IMG/VR virus record: IMGVR_UViG_3300032116_000674
Coordinates: 1-35,855 of that record
Length of the DNA stretch: 35,855 nucleotides
Direction: 5' to 3' (one strand)
DNA from: a virus
In this document: positions 21,140-31,341 of the stretch, one piece after another
How the letters are laid out: every line of letters starts with the position of its first letter
Position numbering within the stretch: position 1 is the first letter of the stretch
Translations under genes and position numbers: made by a program
The notes under the pieces: model-generated
What the model was told of the DNA's origin: nothing
The model's input: the letters and a program-made list of their open reading frames with translations, nothing else
Database searches by the model: none

Positions 21140-24100
21140 ATGGCTCAGGCCGGTCTGTCGATCCTTAACCCGTTGGCGGCTCCGGCGGGTGGCTCTGACC
21201 TTAATCCTCTGGTCAACCGCACACCCACCAAGGTCACCGGCCTTGATGCACTCCAGCAGAGCGTAGCCTCCATTCAGGCTATGGGTGAAGCTGCCCGTGC
21301 GCAGGTCCGTGTTCCGGAGATTGCCGCGCCGCAGGTACAGCAGGCGCAGCCGACCATTGCGTTCAGCCCGTCTCGTGGTGAGTTCTTTGTGCAAGGCCGC
21401 ACGTTCTCCAAGGACGATGCGCAAAGCGCCATCGAGAGCGAAGCCCTGTTGGGTCAGCCCGGTGCGCCTCTCCCCACTGGTGACTGGGTCCCTGTGGACC
21501 CGCAGGCTTATGCTGGCTACCTCCAAGGGATCAAGGAACCTAGCCTCGGCACGCTGTTCTCCAAGGGGTTCGGTCGCGGCGTTGATGTAAGCCAGCTTCT
21601 TGCCGGTCGTGGTCTCCAGTTCCTTGGTGCTGAAGAAACTGGTGGGCGGATTGTCGCCCAGCAGATGGAAGACCTCCGGCAGACCACACCCTACGAGCGT
21701 CAGTTTAGTGATATCGAGTCTGGCCGTGACGCCATCGAATGGTTCGTAGCCAACCTTGGTGCGCAGGGTCCCAACCTGCTGGAGTCCATCGCTGTCGCTG
21801 CTGGTGGTGCCGCTGCGGGTACTCTCTCCGGTGGTCCGGGTCTCGGTACGCTTGGTGGTGCCATCGCCGGTCTGGCAGGCAAGTCCTCGTTCAAGCAAGC
21901 GGTCCTTGCCGCAGCGCGCAAGCAGGCTGCGGGTGAAGTCCTTGACGCTGCTGAACGCAAGATACTGCGGAGTGCTGCCGGTATCGCTGGTGCCACTGTT
22001 GCTTCCTATGCGAACAACATCGCTACGGGTACAGCGGATATCTATGGCGAGATGCGTGAGCAGGGTGCCGACCCGGACGATGTGAACGCGCGGATGACCG
22101 CGCTCTTGGGGTCCCTACCTTATGCTGCGCTCGAAACACTCCCTGAGTTCCTGCTGGCTGGTCGCGTTCTTGGCGGTGTTGCCGCTCCTCGGGCTATGGC
22201 TGCTGGCACTTCTCTGCCTCGTCGTGGCGCTGAACTTCTGCGCCGTGGTGCTGTGGGTGGTGCAATCGGTGGGGCTGCCGAAGGCGCTACAGAACTCGGG
22301 CAGGAAGCCCTGCTCCTTGGTCTCTCCGATCAGGACCTGAGCAAGCCTGAGAACGTCCAGCGTCTTATCGAGTCTTTCGCTGCTGGTGCTGCCATCGGTG
22401 CACCACTCGGCGGAGTTGCCAATCTCAAGGGGCGTAAGCCTGCTGACCTGCTCGGCGGCGCTAACCCTGAACCTCTGGCACTACCCGCGCCGCCCAAACA
22501 ACTTCCGGCTCCGCTTAAGCGGCTGCCGTATTATGGTCCAGAGCAGGGCGAGCTTCCCCTTATTGGTGGTGGCGGTGTCGCTCCGACTCCTATTGCGCCT
22601 ACTGCGGTTCCGACGCAGCCAGAGATGTTCGAGGGTGTTGATCTCGGTATTGCACCCGAAGGTCCCTCCCCGCAGCTTGAACTGCCCTTCGCCGCTGGCG
22701 TGGCTCCGGTTGCGCCGACCACTGAAATCCAAGACGTACTGCCCTTCGAGTCCGGTCTGGCTCCGTTCCGCTATGCGCAGCCTGTTGTTCCCACTGGTAC
22801 TCTTGCCGATAACCCTGTGCTCCGCGCACTTCAGCAGCGCGAGCAGGAAGCGCAGATGGCCGCGCAGCGGCAGGCCGAGTTCGAACAAGCACAGGGCGCA
22901 CGGGTTCCCGTCACGGGTCTTAATGCCCTCCAGCAGCGCCTTGCCGAGTCGCAGCCGTTCCTTGAAGTGGTGGGTACTGAGGGCACGCTCCTACCCGAAC
23001 CGACCTATGGTGCTACTCCTGCGCAGGCTGCCGAAGAGTGGCGTGCCCTTGCTGGCCGTGGTCGGCCTAAGCCGTTTGCCAACTTCCTACCCGAAATCCA
23101 GAACCAGTGGATCGATGCGCTCAATATGGAGCAGGCTGGTGAGCTTTCGCGTGATGACCTCCGGCAAATCCGTACCGAATTGGTACAGGCCGAGAACGAA
23201 GCGCGCCTCACTAAGACCCCGCCACGCACTGTGGTCACTGGTGCCATCACGCCGACACCCACCCCGCCGACAGGAGGAAAGCCGAGTGGTCTTAAGAAGC
23301 CAAAAGCAACTGCGGTTTCTCCAGCGCAGCAACCCGCAACTCGCGGAGAAGCTCTCAAGCGGCCTGTCGGACGAGCAGTTGCAGCGCCTACCGGAAAGCC
23401 TAGCGCCAAGCCAGCGGCCAAAGCCAAAAAAGCAGCCGCACCTGTTCAGAAGCAGCCGGGAGAAGTTGTTCAAGTTCTGAAGAAGGGCAAGACTGAAAAG
23501 CGCAAACCGAGAACGCAGGCCCCGACCCTCGCTGAAGACCGTGGCAACATGACCGATGCTGATCGGATTGATGCAGCTATCCGGTTTGCAGAAGAGGCTA
23601 CGACCCGAGCAGATCGCGACGATGTTCGCGATGCCTATTATGATATCTTGGAGCTTGCCTTCTTCGAGCGCCTGTCCAGTGGCACAGTCGAAGGCCGCAA
23701 AGCGATCCAGACCAAGGCGCGTGACTTCCTCAAGGGTCCGATCTCCAAGTGGCACCAGCCGTCGCTGGCCAAGGCGTTCCGCGATATCATGCTGCGTGAG
23801 GACACCCTTCCGGCTGATGGTCCGTGGTTCCAGTTCATGCTGGACAACGATCTGACCAAGGCGTTCCCGGACAAGGCGAAGGACAAGATTACTAACCTCG
23901 ACAAGATCAAGGACCCTGCGCTCCGGGCGCAGGCCGAGGAGATGTTTGCGATTGAGCCGCAGCCTGCGGTTACCAAGAAGGCGACTTACGAAAGCAAGCC
24001 TGTCCTTACCGACACGGCTCTGTCCAAGCTGGCTGCGCTGCTGGCGAGCAACTTGAAGGTGTTCAACCTTGAGCGTCCGTTCACCTTTTCGCAGTCGTCG

Positions 24101-27100
24101 ATGTCCAAGGAGGAATACCCGAGCCTGCCCTTCGCACTCGAAGACCTGTTCGCTGAGACCAACGAAGCTGACCGCGACACGCTGATCAATGGCTACCCGC
24201 TGAAGGATTACTTCACTGCGGATGGTGAAGCCAAGTTTGACAAGGTCGGTGACCTCTTCACTCCGTCTGCCAAGAAGGAAGACGAAGGCCGCTTCGCTCT
24301 GGCCTCGTTCAACCAGCCTGATCGCGCTGATCCTGCTGTGGGTAAGCTGCGCATGGCGATCTCGCGGTTCGTATCGAAGCTGGCGACTAAGCCCAAGGTC
24401 GCGGTGTTCAAGAACCAAGCCGACATGAAGGCCAAGAACCCGGCTCTCTACCGCAAGGCTGTGGCTGCTCGCCCTGAAGGCGACTTCGATACCGCACTGG
24501 CTGCGGGTTACTCGTTCGGCGACGGTAACGTGGTGATCTTCACGGACCGCATTGCCAACCAGCAGCACCTGAACTTTGTGTTGGCACACGAAACCCTCGG
24601 CCACTTCGGTCTGCGTGGGATCATCCCGGCGAACAAGTTCAACGCCGCCATGGAGGCGATCTATAACGCCAGCCCTGCTATCCGCTCCGATGTGGATATC
24701 GCTGTGGCCAACGGCCAGTCCAAGGCTGAAGCGGTCGAAGAATACCTCTCTGACTTTGCCGGGGTGCTCGACACCAGCGTGGTGGCTCGGGTCTGGAATG
24801 CCATCAAGGGTGCGCTCAACAAGCTGGGCATCAAGTTCGGTGACGAGATGGTGCGCTACGTCCTGAAGCACTCGCGGTCCTATGTGCGCAGTGGCAAGTC
24901 GAGCATGTTCGATGTGGCCAAGGTCTTCGGTGACCTGCAAGATGTGGAGTACGGCAAGGGTTACGCTTCCACCGGGCGGTTCAGCACAGTGGGAGATATC
25001 TACGCGGACAACCGTGCGGCTGAACTGGTGCGCGACCATATGGCCAATGCTCCACTGAACTGGGAGCAGGCATGGACCACGATCAAGGGCGCTGTCGGCA
25101 ATAGCACTGACCGCTTCGACCGGTTCAAGGCTGAGTTCCTGAGTCTCGCCAACTTCCGCTCACGCCTCAACCCCGGCCTCAATCGCTTGGAGGAAATCCT
25201 CGAAGCGGCTCGCGACCTCACCTCCAGCATCCGGGTCTCAAGCAACGAGCGTAACGCAGAGGTGTTCGACGCCGCCGTGTTCGGTAAGTACTTCGGGGTG
25301 ACGGACGAGCAGACCGACTCGATCAACAAGCTGATGTACGCTTCCCAGCGGCTTGCCGCCAGCAAGGTCAAGAGCTTGCGAGACCTCAAAGGTCCTCCGC
25401 TGTATGAGTTCAAGGATGGCGAACTGGTCCCCAACCAGCCGGAAATCGACAGGCTCACCAAGCAGGGCATGGTTACTTTCGAACAGGCGCGGGACGGGTT
25501 TACCTACGAGGTCCAGCTTCCGGATGGCACTACCCGCGAAGAGCGCTTTGCTGGCATCCCCGGTCTGACCAAGGAGAGCATCGAGTGGCGTGGGTATGTC
25601 AGCCTGCGTGAGACGGTCAACGAGGTAGAGCTTCTGCTTCTGCGCGCCCACTACCAGAGTCGGTTCGAAGACCAGAACATCGCGTTCAAGCAGTTCGATG
25701 AACTGGTCGAGAACAAGCGCCTGACCAACGCGGAGCGTGATCTGCTGCGCCGCATCATCAGGACATACCACGACCTCTATACGGCAGACATCACCTTCGA
25801 TGAGCTTGGCTACCCCAAGCTCGACACCAATGCCATGCAGAACGGTAATGACTTCGTCGTGGCCATCAACAAGGCGCTGACGCTCGGGCAGCAGCGGGAC
25901 TTCGACGAGGTCGCGCGGTTCTTCGAGGGCAAGGCGGCTGACGATATGGTCGCCAAGCTGCGTGAGTTTAAGACTCGCCTGAAGATCGGGGCCGACAACA
26001 AGTACACCATCCAGAACCGGGTCAAGCAGCTTGGGGTACTGGAAGTGTCGAACACCGACGCTGATCTCTACACCCGTCGCACACTGGCCACTGGCTACAC
26101 CCCGCTGCTGCGCGAGGGCCAGTTCCAAATCCGTGTCGAAGTGGTCAACCCCCGCACGGGCAAGGTCGTTCGTTTGGCTGATGCCTATCGTGAGCAGCTT
26201 ATCTACTCGCAGGTGGAGAAGGAGAGCGAAGCCCTCGAACTGGCTGCGGGCATTAATGACATCTTCAAGGACAAGACCTACGAGGTCGATGCCTATAGCC
26301 CGGATGCAGGTGAGTACGTCAAGCAGACCGTGGTCTTCCGAGCCGTGTCGGAGACGGCACTCGACGCCATCGCCGGTCCTCCGGAACTGAACCTCAACGA
26401 GTTTGTGTATGGCCTGCGTCAGCTTGATATTGTACTGACCCCGAAGGAAGTTGAGCGCGTGGTCACTGCCCTGACCCGGCAGAACAGTTCGGCTCGTAAC
26501 CGCCTGCTGCGCGCCTTCACTCCGGGTGCTGACCCGGATGCCATCAAGGCGATCTCCCGCCATGTGGACTCGCGTGCCTCGACCATCTCCAAGACGATCA
26601 TGCGTCCGCAGTTGGGCGAACTTATGAACCTGTCGATGGAGTCCACGCAGCGCCTGTGGAATGGCGATGCCCGACTGCTGGCTGACCTTAAGACTGCGGC
26701 TGAGAACACCAACTTGTCTGTGGAAGAACGCGCCATCGCGCAGCGTGAATATGCCCGCTACAAGTACATGTATGAACAGACCAATCCGAAGGGTAAACCC
26801 AAGCGGACTAACCAGTTCTACAATGAAGCCTCGCGCACGGTGTCGTTCCTTGACGAGAACCGCGACGTAACCGAGTCGAACTTCGAAAGTGGTGAGGTTG
26901 TCTCGCGAGTCCGTGCGGCTACCAGCATCATGCAGCTTGGCGGTTCTATCGCCACTGGTGCGCTCAACCTGATCAGCGCTTATACCAACGGTCTGCCGTT
27001 CCTCGCCAGTTACAACCCTCGCAATGGTTTCGGTGGCGGCTTCGGTATCGGTCCCTCGGTTGCCCAGTTCCACATCGCGGCCAAGCAGGTCGGGGCATTG

Positions 27101-28477
27101 GGTATGGCCAACATGAAGGCCAACACGGCAGAGTTCTACGATGCCGTGGCCAAGAGTAAGGAACTCCAGACCAAGTACGGACTGGCAGCACACGAGGCCG
27201 AGTTCATCGCCCGCGAAATCCGTGAGGGTGCCATGATCCCGGCGCAGACCAACGCGCTGATCAACACTGCTCGTGGTCAGATATCGTCGGGCTTTGCCCG
27301 CAAGTTCATCGATGGGTGGATGCTGCCTTTCAACCTGACTGAACAGGCTTCTCGCCGCACGCTGGGTCTCACTGCCTATCGGCTTGAGTATGAGCGGCAG
27401 ATTGCCGGTGGTCGTAGCGAGACCAAGGCACAGGAAGCGGCTCGCCGCTTTGCTGTCGATGCCCTGAGCCTGACCATGGGTGAGTACTCAGTGCTCAACC
27501 GCCCGCCTGCATGGCGTTCGGGTATCCAGTCGTTCCTCTATATGTACAAGGTCTTCCCGACCACTTCGATCCAGTTGTTCTCGAACCTGTCGCGTGGCGG
27601 CAAGATCGCCATGCTGGCATCTCTGTGGATGCTCTCCGGTTTGCAGGGTCTGCCGTTCGCTGAGGACCTCGAAGACCTGATCGACACACTGGCTCAGGCG
27701 CTTGGGTTCAAGGTCGGTAGCATCCGTATGGAGATCGCCAAGTTTGTTGATGGCGTCTTCCCCGGCATGTCGCCGTACTTCCTACAGGGTGTGGTCAACT
27801 CGGCAGTGCCCGCTGATATCGCTGGACGTGTCTCGCTGGGCAACGTCTTCCCCGGCACGGGTATCCTCCTGTCTGGTGCGGACGTAGGTCGTGAACTTAC
27901 CGACATCGCCGGTCCTGCGCCTTCGGCCCTGATTGGCTCGGCCCAGTTCTTTGCTGACCTGATGCGTGTACCGTTCTCCGACCGTATCCAGTTGGTCGAT
28001 GTGGCTCGTGAGGCTCCGGTGACTATGCTCCGTGCAACCGGTGATGCTGTTGCCTACGCCAAGTCAGACGCCATTGTGGACCGCCGTGGTTATGTCGTGG
28101 CCGATGATGCCAACGCTGGAGTTATCGCTGCTCGTTTGTTGGGGTTCTACCCGAGCGAGGCTGCGCAGCAGTACAGCGCGATCCGCGTCGCTACCCGTGT
28201 GACAGACTACCAGCGAGATGTCGTGGCAGGCTTCCGCCAAGCATGGATCAAGGCCACGATGGAGGGCAACACTGGCCGCGCACGCGAGATCGAGCAGGCA
28301 GTGGATAGCTGGAACAAGGGGGCCAAGGGCACCGGGCTTGAGATCGCTGACTTCCGTCGCCGGTCCATGCGTGCGCTCAAGGAAGCCCAGCGACCGGCCA
28401 AGGAGCGCACCCTGCGTACTGTCCCCAAGGCTGGCCGCGAAGATATCGAGAGGGCATTCGATACCCTCTCGTACTAG
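21140..28477 (+). CDS. Giant polyvalent virion protein (2445 residues)
   Basis: Regions in order: fibrous start (1-200); hydrophobic Gly/Ala-rich segments (about 205-290 and 335-430) with an EGATELGQEALL stretch; a Pro/Gln/Lys-rich disordered part (about 430-790); a helical part; and a zincin-like site LAHETLGHFGLRG with His1150, Glu1151 and His1155 (HExxxH spacing, not classic HExxH), followed by SKAEAVEEYLSDFAG. Next come long helical domains (about 1250-1900). The C-terminal domain (about 1925-2445) contains NRPPAWRSGIQSFLYMYKVF and WMLSGLQGLPFAEDLEDLID, resembling the LPD38-type end of phage polyvalent proteins. It is last in the late operon, where T7 places its largest ejection protein, so injection with the DNA is likely. 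Activity of the HETLGH site is unproven. Its stop lies in a CTAG shared with the opposing gene. Confidence 0.8.
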   Translation: MAQAGLSILNPLAAPAGGSDLNPLVNRTPTKVTGLDALQQSVASIQAMGEAARAQVRVPEIAAPQVQQAQPTIAFSPSRGEFFVQGRTFSKDDAQSAIESEALLGQPGAPLPTGDWVPVDPQAYAGYLQGIKEPSLGTLFSKGFGRGVDVSQLLAGRGLQFLGAEETGGRIVAQQMEDLRQTTPYERQFSDIESGRDAIEWFVANLGAQGPNLLESIAVAAGGAAAGTLSGGPGLGTLGGAIAGLAGKSSFKQAVLAAARKQAAGEVLDAAERKILRSAAGIAGATVASYANNIATGTADIYGEMREQGADPDDVNARMTALLGSLPYAALETLPEFLLAGRVLGGVAAPRAMAAGTSLPRRGAELLRRGAVGGAIGGAAEGATELGQEALLLGLSDQDLSKPENVQRLIESFAAGAAIGAPLGGVANLKGRKPADLLGGANPEPLALPAPPKQLPAPLKRLPYYGPEQGELPLIGGGGVAPTPIAPTAVPTQPEMFEGVDLGIAPEGPSPQLELPFAAGVAPVAPTTEIQDVLPFESGLAPFRYAQPVVPTGTLADNPVLRALQQREQEAQMAAQRQAEFEQAQGARVPVTGLNALQQRLAESQPFLEVVGTEGTLLPEPTYGATPAQAAEEWRALAGRGRPKPFANFLPEIQNQWIDALNMEQAGELSRDDLRQIRTELVQAENEARLTKTPPRTVVTGAITPTPTPPTGGKPSGLKKPKATAVSPAQQPATRGEALKRPVGRAVAAPTGKPSAKPAAKAKKAAAPVQKQPGEVVQVLKKGKTEKRKPRTQAPTLAEDRGNMTDADRIDAAIRFAEEATTRADRDDVRDAYYDILELAFFERLSSGTVEGRKAIQTKARDFLKGPISKWHQPSLAKAFRDIMLREDTLPADGPWFQFMLDNDLTKAFPDKAKDKITNLDKIKDPALRAQAEEMFAIEPQPAVTKKATYESKPVLTDTALSKLAALLASNLKVFNLERPFTFSQSSMSKEEYPSLPFALEDLFAETNEADRDTLINGYPLKDYFTADGEAKFDKVGDLFTPSAKKEDEGRFALASFNQPDRADPAVGKLRMAISRFVSKLATKPKVAVFKNQADMKAKNPALYRKAVAARPEGDFDTALAAGYSFGDGNVVIFTDRIANQQHLNFVLAHETLGHFGLRGIIPANKFNAAMEAIYNASPAIRSDVDIAVANGQSKAEAVEEYLSDFAGVLDTSVVARVWNAIKGALNKLGIKFGDEMVRYVLKHSRSYVRSGKSSMFDVAKVFGDLQDVEYGKGYASTGRFSTVGDIYADNRAAELVRDHMANAPLNWEQAWTTIKGAVGNSTDRFDRFKAEFLSLANFRSRLNPGLNRLEEILEAARDLTSSIRVSSNERNAEVFDAAVFGKYFGVTDEQTDSINKLMYASQRLAASKVKSLRDLKGPPLYEFKDGELVPNQPEIDRLTKQGMVTFEQARDGFTYEVQLPDGTTREERFAGIPGLTKESIEWRGYVSLRETVNEVELLLLRAHYQSRFEDQNIAFKQFDELVENKRLTNAERDLLRRIIRTYHDLYTADITFDELGYPKLDTNAMQNGNDFVVAINKALTLGQQRDFDEVARFFEGKAADDMVAKLREFKTRLKIGADNKYTIQNRVKQLGVLEVSNTDADLYTRRTLATGYTPLLREGQFQIRVEVVNPRTGKVVRLADAYREQLIYSQVEKESEALELAAGINDIFKDKTYEVDAYSPDAGEYVKQTVVFRAVSETALDAIAGPPELNLNEFVYGLRQLDIVLTPKEVERVVTALTRQNSSARNRLLRAFTPGADPDAIKAISRHVDSRASTISKTIMRPQLGELMNLSMESTQRLWNGDARLLADLKTAAENTNLSVEERAIAQREYARYKYMYEQTNPKGKPKRTNQFYNEASRTVSFLDENRDVTESNFESGEVVSRVRAATSIMQLGGSIATGALNLISAYTNGLPFLASYNPRNGFGGGFGIGPSVAQFHIAAKQVGALGMANMKANTAEFYDAVAKSKELQTKYGLAAHEAEFIAREIREGAMIPAQTNALINTARGQISSGFARKFIDGWMLPFNLTEQASRRTLGLTAYRLEYERQIAGGRSETKAQEAARRFAVDALSLTMGEYSVLNRPPAWRSGIQSFLYMYKVFPTTSIQLFSNLSRGGKIAMLASLWMLSGLQGLPFAEDLEDLIDTLAQALGFKVGSIRMEIAKFVDGVFPGMSPYFLQGVVNSAVPADIAGRVSLGNVFPGTGILLSGADVGRELTDIAGPAPSALIGSAQFFADLMRVPFSDRIQLVDVAREAPVTMLRATGDAVAYAKSDAIVDRRGYVVADDANAGVIAARLLGFYPSEAAQQYSAIRVATRVTDYQRDVVAGFRQAWIKATMEGNTGRAREIEQAVDSWNKGAKGTGLEIADFRRRSMRALKEAQRPAKERTLRTVPKAGREDIERAFDTLSY
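28447..28471. terminator. Stem-loop at the convergent gene junction
   Basis: CGAGAGGG (28447-28454), a 9-base loop, CCCTCTCG (28464-28471): perfect 8-bp stem inside the last codons of the giant gene and 3 bases before the shared CTAG. A stem works for RNA of either strand. There is no T-run on either side, so it is a candidate bidirectional block or transcript end rather than a textbook terminator. Confidence 0.5.
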
Positions 28478-31326
28478 ACTACTTTCAACTCCCCGAGTAC
28501 TTGCGTGTCGTATGCTTGGTCCGCGTTATCAAGGATACCACGCAGTCTCGGGTGACACAGGTTGATCTGGACGACGTAGGACTGGCCGGTCTTGATATCG
28601 GTTCCCTTACCCAGATACGCCTTGTTGTTCTTGACCGGCAGCAGGATGTTCTCAGACTCTAGGTCTCGGGTAATCTGCCGGTAGTCCACATTGCGAGACG
28701 CAAGCCAGTTGCGGAAGTGGGTCCGGTCCAGCATTACAGAGCCGTGGTCGAATACTCCGTTCGGTTGGTTGCGCCGCACATCATAACGTATCCTGACTTC
28801 GCCCTGCGGCATCCGTTGGAACAGTGGCACTGGCTGCTGCCCATAGGTGTGCATGACCGTAAGCGCCAGCCGGGTATTGTCGTTGAGGTACTCCGACAGG
28901 ATATCGAAACTGTCCATCTTGTTGGAGACGATGTTCTGCCGCACGGTCCCGGTCTGGTCCAGTACCCAGTTGATCGCCATGGCTGGATCAAACCTGATCC
29001 AGTTCTGTTCCTTGGCGATCCGTAGAGCCAGATCGGTCAGGACAATGGCGATCTCCCAGTAGCGTTCTTCACCGCTGAACTCAGCAGGATACCTCTGTGG
29101 GAACGTAGTCATCGCCTCGTCGATCATCTCCTTGATTGCCTGTGGTCCCATCGCCAACAGGTACTCGACGAACTTAGGGCCGACCCAACCGTAGTTGGTG
29201 GTGATGAACTGGAAAATCTTGCGGCCACCGGACGTACCGTCAGCAAATACCGGGTGCGGCTCGACAGCAACCTCCAGCATACGCATCAACTGCGCGTCCG
29301 TAGCAGTGCTCATCGCTGCCAGTTTGGTGGACCAAGGGATGTTGGTGGAGATGGTCACGCTGGTGGCCCAGCGCTTGGTCTCCCGTTCCTCTGCACTGCG
29401 GTTCAGACGTGCCTTGTCGCGGCCCTGCGTGACCATGTAGAGGAAGTCGCCGACCTCCTTGTCCGTCACAACTGTGGCTTCGTCGATGGTCATCGGCAAG
29501 TTGCAGTAGAACCCAAGCCGATTGTACAGGCTGTTCATCGTGAACTTGGCTGCGAAGTGCAGCTTCTGCGGATCACCCCACAGCGACTGCTGCCAGAGTT
29601 GTGCCAGCGTCTTACCCGTACCAGTCTGACCGCACAGCGATAGCGTCAGACCATTCAGGCCAGTCAGTTCGATCAACGGTGTGGCAAGGCTGAACCCAAT
29701 CGCAAACATGTGCGCAGGCATCTTGGCTGCCTGAAGCAGTGACGTGAAGTCGGTCCACCCCTGCTGACTACCCGAAGAACCGTAGAGTTCGCCGCCCAAC
29801 CGCTGGCTGCTGGTCGAGAGAGTGATGTTCTCCTTGCTGACAGTGCCGTCATCCAGCTTGCGGTAGAGCGTGTTGCCGTGGACGAACTGCTTATAGTCAT
29901 CCTTCCACCCCATGCTGTTGTAGAGGTTGGTCATTGCGCGCATCTCGCGCAGCTTGTCCATGTACGAACGTAGCATAAACTGGAAACTCGCGGTTTGCTT
30001 CTCTGTCCTGAGAACTATCCCCTGATCAGCGACGGCAGTTGTGAACTCACGCAGACGTGTGTCCGTGAGGAATGCTTGGCGCAGCGTCAGTTCCTGCCAG
30101 CCTGCGTGCTTACGATCCCAGTGGTAGCGGACGGTCTCATACCCAAGCGACTCGTCCCTACCGTAACCAACGGGGTAGATATCGAACGGGCAGATATCGA
30201 GGTCTGTGCCATCGACAGTCTGCTTGATGCCCGAGGCAGTGCGCTTGTAGCTTCGTGGAAGTGGTACCGCAGCGCCGATCTTGTCAGGCGCAGCTTCCGA
30301 TATCTCTACCGTGCTGAACTGTGCACCGATCTGGGTAGGTGCCGTGATCTTGCCTGCGAACTTGCAGCCAGCGCAGCCCTTGGGGCGTTCCTCTTGGAAC
30401 TTTTTGCAGGTGGCAGGGCCGGAGACCGACTGCTTCCAGTGCGCCATCTTGCGCATGGTCTTGGTGTAGTCGAAGTCTGGATGCTTGCTCGACCAAGCGA
30501 CAGCGGTGTTCTCCGAGTCGATGCAGAAGGCAGCGATGCCCAGCATGGCGTACCAAAACGGCTCGGAGACTTCGGCTTGGTTCTCCACACCCCACGCGAT
30601 CTGCTGGCACTTGGAGGCAACGACATCCGGGTTGGCGTCAGGGAACTCTGCATCGACAGCGAGAGCTTGTGACAACGCACTGGTACGTGTTGGAACTCCG
30701 AAGTGAGTCGTAGTCGGTGCATGTACAACAAAACTACTGAGCGCGGTCCGCATCACATCGGCATCCACCGCAGGCGCGTCGATCAGCAACCTGACCTCGG
30801 CACCACCCTTCGGGTTGATGGTTCCCACAGGGCGAAGCAGTCGGGCGCTGTCACCCGGCACGTTCATGTCGATCTCGAACCCGTTGGCCTTGGCCGCTGC
30901 CTTAAGGGCAAGACCCAGTGGTCCCCACTGCGCAGGCGCAAGCGCTTCGGTCAGTACCCAATAGACGTGCAGTCCGTTGCCCGAATGAATGATCATGGGC
31001 TTGGGTAGCTGGAGCGCGGATATGAACTGGCTGAGGGCGAGCAGCCCTTCTTTCCATGTGGGGTAGGGTTTGTCCGGGCCACAGTCCACGTCGATGAACA
31101 GGGTCTGGGTAAGGTGGGTGTTGCGCTGGCTGCGCTCTGAGTTGTCTTGCATTGACGAGACGGCATAGTACACGTTGCCGCCGCGCTGGCTGATGGATTG
31201 TACTGCCTGAGTAAGGTTTTCCACTGAGTCGTAGAACTTGTGGATCATCCCTCGTGGCGTCAGTTGTGCGCTGACGTACACACCTTCAGATGGCAGCACC
31301 TTCCCGAAAAATGTTATAGTGTCCAT
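28474..31326 (-). CDS. Replicative primase-helicase
   Basis: 950 residues. The N-terminal domain has archaeo-eukaryotic primase (PrimPol) marks: TLFIDVDCG with Asp79 and Asp81, SGNGLHVYWVL (His120), and ARLLRPVGTINPKGG (about 161-175). Residues about 280-330 hold a possible zinc site, C-x10-C-x2-C in TCKKFQEERPKGCAGCKF. The C-terminal half has Walker A GQTGTGKT (566-573) and a candidate Walker B LPMTIDEAT, followed by a sensor-like ATSVTISTNIPW, as in DUF927-type (Cch-like) helicases. It should make primers and unwind DNA at the fork. It follows the HTH gene with a GNRA-capped stem-loop in between, has AGGGG as ribosome site, and ends in the same CTAG as the late operon. Confidence 0.85.
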   Translation of the reverse strand: MDTITFFGKVLPSEGVYVSAQLTPRGMIHKFYDSVENLTQAVQSISQRGGNVYYAVSSMQDNSERSQRNTHLTQTLFIDVDCGPDKPYPTWKEGLLALSQFISALQLPKPMIIHSGNGLHVYWVLTEALAPAQWGPLGLALKAAAKANGFEIDMNVPGDSARLLRPVGTINPKGGAEVRLLIDAPAVDADVMRTALSSFVVHAPTTTHFGVPTRTSALSQALAVDAEFPDANPDVVASKCQQIAWGVENQAEVSEPFWYAMLGIAAFCIDSENTAVAWSSKHPDFDYTKTMRKMAHWKQSVSGPATCKKFQEERPKGCAGCKFAGKITAPTQIGAQFSTVEISEAAPDKIGAAVPLPRSYKRTASGIKQTVDGTDLDICPFDIYPVGYGRDESLGYETVRYHWDRKHAGWQELTLRQAFLTDTRLREFTTAVADQGIVLRTEKQTASFQFMLRSYMDKLREMRAMTNLYNSMGWKDDYKQFVHGNTLYRKLDDGTVSKENITLSTSSQRLGGELYGSSGSQQGWTDFTSLLQAAKMPAHMFAIGFSLATPLIELTGLNGLTLSLCGQTGTGKTLAQLWQQSLWGDPQKLHFAAKFTMNSLYNRLGFYCNLPMTIDEATVVTDKEVGDFLYMVTQGRDKARLNRSAEERETKRWATSVTISTNIPWSTKLAAMSTATDAQLMRMLEVAVEPHPVFADGTSGGRKIFQFITTNYGWVGPKFVEYLLAMGPQAIKEMIDEAMTTFPQRYPAEFSGEERYWEIAIVLTDLALRIAKEQNWIRFDPAMAINWVLDQTGTVRQNIVSNKMDSFDILSEYLNDNTRLALTVMHTYGQQPVPLFQRMPQGEVRIRYDVRRNQPNGVFDHGSVMLDRTHFRNWLASRNVDYRQITRDLESENILLPVKNNKAYLGKGTDIKTGQSYVVQINLCHPRLRGILDNADQAYDTQVLGELKVV

Positions 31327-31341
31327 GATGCCCCTGCGTCC

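Noticed and set aside
23087-27193. Two 650-residue minus-strand open frames opposite the giant gene
   Set aside because: Both are full antisense shadows of one uninterrupted, biased gene, with His/Arg/Leu-rich low-quality translations and no recognisable domain.
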